From: Malania oleifera
Taxonomy: Eukaryota; Streptophyta; Magnoliopsida; Santalales; Ximeniaceae
Assembly: GCF_029873635.1 (NCBI RefSeq)
Contig: NC_080426.1
Coordinates: 54,264,093-54,328,092 of the forward strand
DNA: 64,000 bases
Direction: 5' to 3'
Shown here piece after piece: positions 23,641-34,244 of the stretch; position 1 is the first letter of the stretch, and every line of letters starts with the position of its first letter. Under the pieces are notes generated by a model, which searched no databases, was not told the DNA's origin, and worked only from the letters and a program-made list of their open reading frames with translations. The translations under genes and the position numbers were made by a program.

Positions 23641-23703
23641 GTGAATCCTTTGGTGGTTTGCCAAAGGCGAGGATGTAGGCTGTGTTGAAACTGAACCTCG
23701 TAA
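23641..23703 (+). promoter_or_regulatory. two-hairpin LTR RNA motif (reference copy)
   Basis: CCTTTGG, loop TGGTTTG, CCAAAGG (7 perfect pairs), then CGAGG-ATGTA-AGG, loop, CT-GAA-CCTCG. It lies about 515 bp downstream of the TATA box, so it should be in the transcript (R/U5). The 3' LTR copy is at 29163-29225, where GGC:GCC is kept in the inner stem. Confidence 0.65.
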
Positions 23704-24486
23704 AAATCCCGATATCACTCTCTCTTTCCCTATTCTTTATTTTCAGTACATATTTAAATTACGTGGATGGTTTAAATTTGAAAATCATATAAACTACGTA
23801 TATTTGGAAATCAAGTAAACCTCAAAGTTTGATTTTGATTTGGGTTGCAGAAACCGAAAGGGAGTACGTTGGTTGAACCATTCTTTGCGGAAACCATAGG
23901 GGAGTACATTACTTGGCTAAACATCCTAAAGATAAACTAACTTAAGAGTTTATTTGAATTCTGAAGTTGGGAAAGAGCAATTGGATCTTATATTGAACAT
24001 TACATTGAAGAAGCATTTTAATATATACACGGTTTTGTTCAAACTCGCATTTACTACAGGGCTGAACACAATACAAAAGCTGAAAGTTAGAAATACCATT
24101 AATATATTGTGATTGTATGGTATAAAGCTTGAGATTGAGTGAACCGTGTTTATATTTCAGAAAGTGCTAAAGCTTGAATGATTTCATCAATCTAATAGTA
24201 CTGAAGTGAATTTATATTTGGCAATCAAATTGGTTGTTGGTTTGAGAATTGTGGTTGATAGGCTTGACTAGTTTAATTATTTGTGTGGTTGAAGATTGAA
24301 TGTTTAATTAGTTTTCTTGTTTATTGTTTAAGAGAAACCAAGTTATTTTTTGATTGAAAAAATAGATAAACAAGTCAAAGAATTCGTTAAAAATTAAAAG
24401 ATGTTAAAGACTTCAAAAAAGAACTAGAAAGAAAGTTTTAAAAGCCAATTCACCCCTCCTCTTGGGAAGCTGTTCCTAGTTTCAAT

Positions 24487-24497
24487 TGGTATCAGAG
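24487..24497 (+). other. primer-binding site (initiator tRNA-Met)
   Basis: TGGTATCAGAG two bases after the 5' LTR end, the standard plant copia primer site. Confidence 0.88.
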
Positions 24498-24541
24498 AGG
24501 GGTTATAACAAATCCTAATAAGTAGCTATAAAAATATCTAA

Positions 24542-26456
24542 ATGACTAACTTAGGCGTAGCTTCCTTTGGAGAGGGACAATCTTCAATTAGGCCACCAAT
24601 CTTTTGTGGACAGAACTATACATTTTGGAAAAAGAGAACGCAAATATACCTTCAAACCATGGATTGGAAAGCTTCGGAGGTTATCACGGATGGTAATCTA
24701 ATTCCCACCACATTAGTAGATGGAAAACAAATACCAAAGGAAAAGAAAGACATGATTGAAAGAGATTAAAAAATGTTGCAAATAAACTCTAGTGCTATGA
24801 ATGCTCTATATTGTGTTTTAGATGCCAATTAATTTAATCGAATAATGGCTTGCAAATCAGCTAAGGAGATATGGGATAAGCTAAAAGTAACATATGAAGG
24901 AACTACGGATGTTAGGGATAATAGGGTTGATATGCTTACAAGTGAATATGAAGCATTTAGAATGAACCCGGATGAATCCATATCTAGCATGTATACCAGG
25001 TTTACCCACATAATCAATTCCCTAAATGCCTTAGGAAAAACTTACACTACTCATAAGATGATATGAAAAATTCTAAGAGGTCTTCCCTCCATGTGGGAAC
25101 CAAAGGCTACTGCTATCACGGAAGGTAGAAATTTGAAAAGCACATCCTTAGATGAGTTTATAGGTTCTCTCCTCACATATGAAATGACAATGAATAAAAA
25201 TAGCAGGAAAACCAAAGCCCAAGAAACAATAGCCTTCAAAGCCTCAAAAGAAACTCTAGTAGTGAAGAGATGGATGAACATGAAGCAGCCTTTATATCTA
25301 AAAAGTTAGAAAAAATCCTTAGAAGGAAAAATAAATTCAAAAGAAAATCCAAATCTGAATCAGATGAAAACGAAGATGAAGTTTGCAAGAAATCTAAAAA
25401 TAAAACTCCTACATGCTATAATTACAATAAAGTTGGACATATAAAACTAGAATGTCCACTACTAAATAAAGATTCTAAGAAGAAAAACAAAAAGGCCATG
25501 AAAGCCACTATTTGGGATGGTACAAGTAGTTGGGAATATGAATCAAGCGACCAAGAGGTTGCCTACACGTGCTTTATGGCATGGGATAAAGAAGAAAACT
25601 CCTCAACTAAATCTTCAAATAATTCTCGTAGTGATAAATCAAGTAATGAGGGTATGATATCCTATGATGAACTTCAAAATAATTTATTTAAAGTACATAA
25701 GATGCTGATCAAAACAAATAAACAAAATACTTCATTGACAAATAAAAATGAAAGTATAATGAAAGAATTAGAATTTTTTAGAAATGCTGAAAGAGAAAAT
25801 AAAAGAGAAAAGGATTCAAGGATCAAGAAAATAGAACATAAGTATGAATTAGCAATGAAAGAAATAGAATCCAAAAATCTTGCTGAGAAAGAAAAGAACT
25901 TGAAAATCAAGAAACTAGAAAGCAAGAATGAACAAATGATGGAAGACCTTTGATCCCTATCCTCTACGATATGAGAAAGATATGTATATTTTTGGATTAG
26001 AGGATAGAATAAGAAAATTATCTCTAGAGCTAGAGAAATCATTAAAGAAGGTTGATAACAAGAAAGACATAGAGTTAAATGATCTCAAGAATCAAATCAA
26101 AGATAAGGATAAAATTATTTATAACTTTACAAAAGGAAAGGAAAACCTTGATAAGATGATTGGCTCACAAAGAATGTCATTAAACAAAGAAGGCATTGGT
26201 TTCAATGGAGTTGAAAATAGAAAGAAAAAGAGTCTGTACATGGGATATTTCTTAAAAGGATCCAAAGACTATGCAAACACGTATTCTAATGCCTAACACC
26301 ATACGCTATCAATGTAAGAAAAAGGGGCATATAAAATTTGAATGTCCATTTAAGAGGAAAGGTGTTAAAACAAAACAAGTATGGAAAATAAAAGAAACAT
26401 CTCTTGAAAAATCAACTGGACTCAACAAGGTATGGGTACCAAAAGTGAAATTATAA
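24542..26456 (+). pseudogene. gag of the gag-only Sirevirus-type element, lightly damaged
   Basis: The start codon is about 45 bp after the primer site (MTNLGVASFGEGQ). Domains in order: N-terminal block with FWKKRTQIYLQTMDWKA; capsid-like core (AKEIWDKLKVTYEGT, DMLTSEYEAFRM, ILRGLPSMWEPKA, about 24850-25130); basic region; CCHC knuckle 1 near 25428-25469 (CYNYNKVGHIKLEC, second Cys replaced by Tyr); acidic Ser-rich stretch; long Lys/Glu coiled coil (25660-26130); knuckle 2 near 26303-26342 with its first Cys changed to Arg; end VWVPKVKL. Breaks: in-frame stops near 24767, 24829, 25063 and 25951, and frame changes near 25255, 25970 and 26290. About 600 codons in all, normal for a Sirevirus Gag. 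Gag of that genus carries a coiled coil reported to contact dynein light chain; that is family knowledge, not tested here. Confidence 0.85.
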
Positions 26457-27631
26457 CTTCATACAAACATAAAGAAAATAGCATTGTTGGTTCAAAATCA
26501 TAGGATGAATCTTTATAAGGCTTAAATTAAGAAAATATTGAGAAATAATCAAATTGAGCTTATTACTTAAGTACCTTGATTAAGAAGAAGATATTTGAGA
26601 ATGAAATCCTATATGTTACATGCTTACATGCCTATATGATAAGCTCCCTATGTATGTGATTTGCTGATATGCTATACGTTACATGAGTATAACTTGACTT
26701 GACTTGACTTATATTGATAATTTATGGCTCTTTATATTGCAAACTTGAGCAAAATTATGAAGCTAAATCTTGATATAAGAAGAATAGAGTTTGAGCATGG
26801 GATTATTGAGAATGAGCATGAATCTTGATATAAAATTAATTTTTGACTATGCATGCTAATAATGAATCAAGTGGATAAATTTGTCTTGTGCTGCTCTTTA
26901 TATTGATATCCATGAGCTATGAATGATATTTTTGATAGCCATGAACTATGCATGATATGATATTAGCTTTGGTATCTATAAAGTATTTTTGGTATCACAT
27001 TTTAAAAAATTTTAATTGGTATCACAAATTGAAAGGCTCAATTGGTATCACAAATTAATATTTAAGAATGATAAGCAAAATTGAACTCATATGATATTGA
27101 TGATGTTAACATGATATTGGTGTTCAATGATTGTGTTCATGAGAACATACAGGATATGAATCAAAATATGAAGCATGGATAATAAACTTAAAAGCATAAT
27201 TGGTATCAAATCTAAATGTATTAAATTCAGGGGGAGTATTATGACTTATTACTTGTATTATGGTTCTTTCCTAATTATTAAATTGGAATCATGGAATAAG
27301 TAATTGGTAGTATGAATTATTATGCATGTTGAAGTTTAAAGAACTATACTTTTTATTGTTACTCTTTTTGATCAATGTCAAAAGGGGGAGAAGTTTTAGG
27401 CACAACAAAAATTAAGCGTGATATTAAAAATTGGAAGCTTATAGAAATGATATATCTAAAGAAGGATAAGTACTTGATGCTGATTGATATTGACATTAAA
27501 TAATGTGATTTTGATATATGAGCATGATACATGAAAGTATTTTTTTAAATGATGCTTATTGAAAGAAGGAGCCTTTTTAAAACTTACTCAAATTTTTGCT
27601 CCTTATTTGTCATCATCAAAAATGGGGAGAT
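26457..27631 (+). other. 3' untranslated region replacing pol
   Basis: Non-coding and A/T-rich, with dispersed TTGGTATCA words. Purine tracts occur at about 27230 (cagggggag), 27382 (aaaagggggagaag) and 27619-27630 (aaaatggggaga); the last directly precedes the 3' LTR. No protease, integrase, reverse transcriptase or RNase H motif in any frame. Confidence 0.75.
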
Positions 27632-30010
27632 TGTTGGTCTTACAAGGCTTAAAATCTTATTATCTTGTTTTGATGCTAACAAACTAGTGGGATTTAACAT
27701 ATTTGTGTGAGTAATGTTGTCTCAGGGCTCATATATGAGAAACCAAGGTCAAAGTGCTTACAAGGATCAAATGAAGCTTAAAAGAGTCAAAGCATGGATT
27801 TAAAGATGATATATTAAACCTTGAATAATATGAGGACATGAACGAGTTGTTGAAAGTCAAGGAATATTAAAGTCAAAAGAGCCAAAGAAAAGCAAAGTGA
27901 GAAAACTCAAAGAATATTAAAGCCTGATGACCAAGAAAGAGTCAAAGCAAGCATGAAGACTTGAGTGTTTAGAATGTCAAGTCTTAGAAGTCTTTATGTA
28001 AGTACTTTAATGTTTAAATATCGTTTGAAATATTATGAAGCTCTTAGATTAACTTATTGGACCTAGATACCTTTTAAAATACCTGGAAAATATTTTAATA
28101 AGGTCAAAAATTATTTTATAAAGGTTAGAATCATTTTTGGAATGAAAAGCACCAAAAAGAGTTTTTCCAAATGCTGTCAGTTTTTATACATCCGCATTAA
28201 GGTGCATTTTTCACTATCAAAACCTCCTTATTTGAAAAATGTGTTCAACATGCAAGTTGTAGGATTTTTTCTTAGCTTTCTTTTGACACCAGGAATATCT
28301 AATTCGGAGTTATAAATAAAACGTTATGAGCAAAATATAGAAGCGGGGTCACAGCGGTCAGCCAACTGAACACTGTTCACGGGAGGAACTTCAGCTGACT
28401 GAATAGCAGACAGGGCCACTTCAGATGACCGAAGTGTAACTTCAGATGTTTGAAGAATAACTTCAGACGACTGAATATTAAGTTCAGCCATCTGAAGATT
28501 TTTTTTTGAATTTGTTTTTGAGGTAGAACCACCTTAGATGACTGAACCCGAGACTTCAGTCATCTGAATACTGTTAGCGAGCAGAAATTTCAAAATTTTG
28601 ATTGTTTAAATATTATTTGCTTGGGCTCCAAAATTTTTTAAAACTTGGGAAATTATCTAAGGAAACTTTAGCAACAAGGAAACAAGTTTGAAAGCCTATA
28701 AATACATGGTTTTGCAAATCAAAACATACCAAGAATTGAAAAATCTGTTTTAGAAGCTGAAAGCACTCTTGTTCTTCCAAAGTTCTCTTGTTCACTCATT
28801 GAAAATTATTTTGTTGAGATATTCTGAAGTGCTAATCCTTCTTCCTTTGAATTCCTACTCCTAATCCTCATCTAACAAGGATATTGGTGAATTCTACACT
28901 TAAGCTTCATTCTATTTCATATTGATATTTTACATTGAAGTATAGAGTGTTGAACTTGTACTAACTTGCTCTTTGTGAGAGTATATTGTACGCATATTAT
29001 ATCTTGTTTCTTGTAGTTCTTTGACATTCCAAGGATTGTTTGGATCGTTGGCTAAGCAAGGTGATGTTGCTTAGAGAGGCGGGCTCTAGCCTAGTGAAGG
29101 AGTGTTTGAGTGTGGGGTATCGCTTGTAAAGGTTTTGTTCCACCTGTCAACGGAACAGGTTTAGTGAATCCTTTGGTGGTTTGCCAAAGGCAAGGATGTA
29201 GGCTGTGTTGAAGCCGAACCTCGTAAAAATCCCGGTCTCACTCTCTCTTTCCCTATTCTTTATTTTCAGTACATATTTAAATTGCGCGGATGCTTTAAAT
29301 TTGAAAATCATATAAACTACGTATATTTGGAAATCAAGTAAACCTCAAAGTTTGATTTTGATTTGGGTTATGGAAACCGAAAGGGAGTATGTTGGTTGAA
29401 CCATTCTTTGCGAAAACTATACGAGGGTGCGTTACTTGGCTAAACATCCCAAAGATAAACTAACTTAAGAGTTTATTTGAATTCTAAAGTTTAGAAAGAG
29501 CAATTGGATCTTATATTGAACATTACATTGAAGAAGCATTTTCATATATACAGGGTTTTGTTCAAACTCGCATTTACTATAGGGCTGAACACAATAAAAA
29601 AGCTGAAAGTTACAAATACCATTAATATATTGTGATTGTATGGTATAAATCTTGAGATTGAGTGAACTGTGTTTATATTTCAGAAAGTGCTAAAGCTTGA
29701 ATGATTTGATCAATCTAATATTACTGAAGTGAATTTATATTTGGCAATCAAATTGGTTGTTGGTTTGAGCATTGGGGTTGATAGGCTTGACTAGTTTAAT
29801 TATTTGTGTGGTTAAAGATTAAATGTTTTATTAGTTGTCTTGTTTATTGTTTAAGAGAAACCAATTTATTGTTTGATTGAAAAAATAGATAAACAAGTCA
29901 AAGAATTGGTTAAATATTAAAAGAAGTTAAGGACTTCAAAAAAGAACTAAAAAGAAAGTTTTAAAAGCCAATTCACCCCCCCCCCTCTTGGGAAGCTATT
30001 CCTAATTTCA
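27632..30010 (+). repeat. 3' LTR of the 22056-30010 element
   Basis: TGTTGGTCTT...CTAATTTCA, 2379 bp. It differs from the 5' LTR mainly by having two instead of three copies of a roughly 54-bp unit near 29055-29120, plus scattered substitutions. Confidence 0.93.
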
Positions 30011-30054
30011 AAGGTAAATGAGGGTCCAAAATCATATATTTTAGGAACTCATCA

Positions 30055-32160
30055 CAACCCCCAACTAACACTTTGTTGGTTCTCGAGCAAAGAAAAATCT
30101 AAGAAAACTAAAAAAATCCTACCTACATCCTCTTTTGCGGGAAACACAGTTGCATTACCATATGCAACAAGGCTTTAAACCCCTAGGTTGAACCTAGTGG
30201 ACGAGTTCTAGTCTCGCGAGGGTTTTCAAGGCGATACCCAGAAATACTAATTTAAAAGATGGAAACGCGTGCAACATAATCATACCATTTTACATACAAA
30301 GATATAACTTTATTACATATATATTCCTTCATACACAACTCCATTATACACACACTTTGCATCATTTCAATCATTCAAAACTCAACATAACACAACTATC
30401 TAAAGACACCACTCAAAAGGAATCAACCAATGATTATAGTAAAAGTTAATATTAGCATGTAAATCAAAGTATGGATAGGTCACGTCATAGGGCATGTGTA
30501 AAGGATGTGATTTGTCTCACTCAGAATGCTTAGAGGCACCTACAAAATGACCATTTTGACTCAGTCTCACTGGTTTATTCCCTCAAAATTCACTCAAGAA
30601 AATGGGTTCACTCTCATATATGAGGAAGAGTTTCACGATCAAACGTACCATATATTTGAAGAACTAATGTTAGAAGTGTGGAGTGGACTAGTCTTATAGG
30701 AAAGGGATCCAGCCCTTATTGAGGTGTCGGATCCTTCACCCTAACATCTTCTCACTCACTCGCCACATTTAATCAAGACCACCCTAGAGGAACTTATTCC
30801 TAGACTTGCGTGAATTCAAAAAATAAATTGGTTGAAAGATCCTTCATACGTGGATATTCGTAGTGTGTGTCCTCAACTTGACCTTTTTGTCTTTCCTTAG
30901 AGCAGGTGTATATTTTTGTTTTCATTTTTCTTTGCTCAAGTTTCTCTTTTTTTTTTTTTTTCATTTTTTTGTTCTTTACATGGTCAGCTAAGACAATCAT
31001 CACATTCTTATCTTGTCTTTATGTTTCCAATAGGTATGTAGCTCGAACAAGAGTCTATGGAAAAGGTCGGTCTCTAAGGGTGGCTTGACCTTTATGTCTT
31101 GAGTAAGCTACAAGACCTAGGTTTATATCTGTCCACTTGATGTCACCTCTAGGCTAGCAAATACAAGATAAAATACTAGTTGACAAAGGAAATCTAGCAA
31201 AAGAAGGAAAGTTGAGTTTTATAAACTCAGAGTTTGATGTCAAAAACTCGAGCAATGAACGGATAGCTCAACAGTATCTCATAAGGTGTCATAGTTTCCA
31301 CAGTTGTTCTCTCAATGCTCTCAAAGAACCCTAAGTATTACAAATCACGTGTAACTATGTTTTTTGCCCCATGAAGTACCATGTAAATACTAGAGTTTAC
31401 ATTGCAGTATTAACCCGAACAAACCACTAGTCAACGACCTAGAGTACTATCAAGTTGTCGACCATGTTATGTGATCTTTACACAACTAGTTTACTACATT
31501 GTTAGCGAGCATAATGAAATCATATAACTAAAAAGCTTATGCATGTAGCATTAGGTTATATAGGTGTATGTAGATGGTATAAAATATAAAATATGTTAGC
31601 ATTGTTTAAAATTGTGTCATTTTTGTGCATGAATGTGCCATGCAGTGTGCCACCCCCTACCCCTAACTTAGAACTTCAATGTCCTCACTGAAGTGTGGAC
31701 TGAAAAAGGAACTCGGGTAAGGGATAGGACAGTGTAATATGTTAGTAAGAACAAATAGTGTACCTTCAAAATACAATAACCAGAATAGCATGCATGCAGA
31801 GATACCCTGTAGCACAAAAGACCAATGCTAGCCAAAAGCACCATATATATATGTCATTAGTATCAACAAGTTTACCTACTCTAATCTCATACCCCCAACT
31901 TGTCCTATGACCTACACTAAGGACGTTGTCTTCTAGTTAGTCTCCTTTAAGTACCTTAAGGACTCAACAAGAAAAGAAAAACTATCGAGTTACCTCCCAG
32001 AAGCTCTAAGTTTACCGTCTTCAGCCAGACGTGTTGGAGCTTATTTTGGACTTATCCTGGTTTCCAAGTAGCATTGGATTCTCTCTTTTCTTCCTTACAC
32101 CCGAAGTTGTATACCCCCTAACTTATGTTCAAAATTGGGGACCCAGTCATGTTTTATTAT
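30055..32160 (-). other. inner Athila-like 3' region without pol
   Basis: Begins (3' end on the minus strand) with the purine tract next to the LTR. Near 31985-32035 the minus strand reads CGTCTGGCTGAAGACGGT and a GGGAGGTAAC block, similar to sequence that in full-length Athila/Tat elements follows the pol gene. Reverse transcriptase, RNase H and integrase are absent, so the junction between protease and this block marks the missing pol. A purine-rich minus-strand stretch at 30920-30970 gives a meaningless Lys-rich frame. Confidence 0.6.
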
Positions 32161-32208
32161 AAATTGATCAAAAGGATCCACAAATTCAATAGTGGTAGGG
32201 CTGTCAAG

Positions 32209-32745
32209 TTAAAGCATACTTTCCCAAGGGTGTTTCCATAGCATTGAAGGAGTTTCTTCCCTAACAATTTTGTCAATCACTTCTTCATCCACAGCTTGGG
32301 CGACGTTCAGAGGATGTTGAGAAGTGTTAAATATGTTCAGCCTACGTTGTTTATGGTCCCATGAGATGTCTACAAGGATCAGGTTTGTGGAAGTCTCCAT
32401 GTCTAAAATGATGAAACCAACAAGGTAATGAAAATCTCCCACCTTGACTACCACGTCTTCTACCACACCCTCGGCTTGGTTAATAGATCGACCAGGAAGG
32501 CATAAAGAAACCAAGGTGGGTCACAACACTCCTTGGTTAAGTTTTTGATAGGCCGAGTATGAAAGGATGTTCACACTTGCTCCTAAATCTAGAAGTGCCC
32601 CATCAATTGTGTAATCAACAATTACAAAAGAAATAGTAGGTGCGTCGGGGTCTTTTAGTTTAGGAACAAGGTGTTGTAGTATTTTGGAACTTATATGATC
32701 GACATGCTTAACCAAAGCATCCATGTGCACCCTTGATTCTATCCC
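32209..32745 (-). pseudogene. retropepsin-like protease of the inner Athila-like element
   Basis: Same family as 19258-19584. The active-site stretch is YTIDGALLDLGASVNILS, with the catalytic Asp at about 32587-32589, followed after a break near 32518 by the flap/C-terminal part (VVVKVGDFHYLVGFIILDMETST). The frame is broken between 32521 and 32514. In a working element it would process the polyprotein; here it closes the coding region, since no reverse transcriptase follows. Confidence 0.75.
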
Positions 32746-33939
32746 CTACATTAACAAGTCCCTAAGGAATTTTATGAACGCAGGTGATTGCTTAATGGCA
32801 TCGAGGAGAGGCTTATCCATTCTCACTTGTTTAAACATGTCGAAGATGGATTGAGTGGAAGCCTCTTTCCTAAGTATAAAGGGTGTAAGTGGGGGTGCTG
32901 GATGTGTCACTGAGTAGCCTAGGGTTGTATGTGTTTGAATACGAGTCATTAGAGGGTTTATCATACCAATTATGGGTGGCATTTACTTCCTCGTGCATAA
33001 GCTTAGGCTGAGAATGCGCATGAGGACAATTGTAATACGTATCGGAAGGGTCAGAGTAGATTGAACATGCCTCTGCATACGGTGTTGTTTGCGGTCCTAG
33101 GGACAAGCACTGGTCTAATTTTTTGGATATGGCATGTAGGATAGGGGCTAGGTCTTGGCTAGTGGCTAACTCGTAAACTCTCTTTGGTTTAGAGTTTGAT
33201 GGATTAGGTAGTCTACGAGTGGTAGCCATGTGCTGCTGAGAATTTTCAGCCAAATTTTCAAAGAGAATACATGCCTTATTTTTGTGCTTGGTGAGGAAAG
33301 TATCTCTGCACGATGCATCAACCATGGACTTATCTTTCTCAGCCAACCTTTCGTAAAAAGTTTGCACTAATTGCCACTTGGGGACTTGGTGATGTGGGCA
33401 TTTTCAGAGCAAGTACCTAAAGAGCTCCCAAGTCTCGAAAAAGAGTTCCCCATCCATCTGTGAGAAACTTGTGATGGCTCTCCGAAGCTGGTTAGTCTTC
33501 CCAATTGGGAAGTACTTTTTAAGAAATTCATGTTACATGGTGGCCCAGTTGGCTACCAAATTCGGTTATAAGGACATCAGCCAATATTTGGCATTATCAT
33601 TTAAAGAGAACAGAAAAAGCCTAAGACAGAGAGCATCATCACTAAAATTATGTATGTGGACGGTGGAACAAATTTTCAAGAACTCATCTAGATGCTGATA
33701 AGAATTTTCAGAGTTCCCATGAAAGTTGGGCAGCATCGAGATGATTGAAGTCTTTATCTTAAATTGTGTCGCTTGAACATCCGGGAATAGGATGCAAGAC
33801 GGCGATGTGTATGCATTAGGTACAAAGTAGTCCCTAAAAGGCCAAAGGTGTTGCTCTCCCACCATAGGTAGGTGGGAAGCATAGGGTTCCGGGATTTGTT
33901 TAGTGGGACCCGGGGGGGGGGGGGGTTATCTTCGGCCAT
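32746..33939 (-). pseudogene. gag of the inner Athila-like element
   Basis: The start codon at 33937-33939 (MAEDNPPPP) is matched by the outer copy's MAEQDPP at 36824. The capsid-like retrotransposon Gag domain follows: RDYFVPNAYTSPSCI, then MLPNFHGNSENSYQHLDEFLKICST, FSDDALCLRLFLFSL and DNAKYWLMSL (33865-33566). After a damaged stretch it continues FYERLAEKDKSMVDASC and LFENLAENSQQ (33367-33240), then the SYSNTYNP block near 32900. Order and wording are those of Athila/Tat Gag proteins. Frameshifts lie near 33930, 33560 and 32900, and a run of about 14 G at 33911 has shifted the frame at the N-terminus. Confidence 0.75.
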
Positions 33940-34220
33940 CTTTCAGTTCAGATGACTCAACCTTCTCCATACTAGAGATAGGTTTCCTATTGGACCTACG
34001 AGATTTTTCAATCTCAATATTTATCAGAATTATCTTGAGTTCCATAAAACACAGACCAAACATACACACGTGTAAGCACATAGATTCAAACTTCAAAAAC
34101 ATAAAAAAAAAAAATAAAGAAAATAGAAATTAGCAAAGAAAGTGAAAACAAAAGGAGTGCAAATCAAAAGAACAAGGCAATAATACTCTAAAGTAGAAGT
34201 CGGCTTATAACTATAGTCAA

Positions 34221-34239
34221 GTCCCCGACAATGGCGCCA
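34221..34239 (-). other. primer-binding site (tRNA-Asp type), inner element
   Basis: Minus strand TGGCGCCATTGTCGGGGAC resembles the complement of the 3' end of plant tRNA-Asp (CCCCGGCAACGGCGCCA). It starts five bases from the LTR end at 34245. This primer is usual for Athila-like elements. Confidence 0.8.
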
Positions 34240-34244
34240 AAATT

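Larger units (their letters stand above)
22056..24484 (+). repeat. 5' LTR of the 22056-30010 element
   Basis: TGTTGGCC...AGTTTCA, 2429 bp. It contains a palindrome array of TTCAGATGACTGAA type (22780-23000), a TATA box (23121-23128), a tandem unit in three copies (about 23465-23600) and the two-hairpin motif (23641-23703). Confidence 0.93.
22056..30010 (+). mobile_element. complete gag-only Sirevirus-type retrotransposon with perfect target duplication
   Basis: 5' LTR 22056-24484, primer site 24487-24497, gag 24542-26456, 3' UTR, polypurine tract 27619-27630, 3' LTR 27632-30010. The five bases AAGGT occur at 22051-22055 and 30011-30015. The empty site survives in the paralogous LTR: at 35780-35810 the flanking sequences run together with a single AAGGT. 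The internal region is only 3147 bp and stops where protease would begin. The LTRs are very similar to each other (one tandem-unit difference plus scattered substitutions), so this is probably the youngest full element in the nest. Confidence 0.93.

Noticed and set aside
25674..26042. 122-codon minus-strand frame with Leu/Phe/Ser-rich, membrane-like product
   Set aside because: Complement of the Lys/Glu coiled-coil part of gag; a shadow frame.
30800..31088. Lys-rich minus-strand and Phe-rich plus-strand frames
   Set aside because: Both come from a homopurine/homopyrimidine stretch in the Athila-like 3' region.
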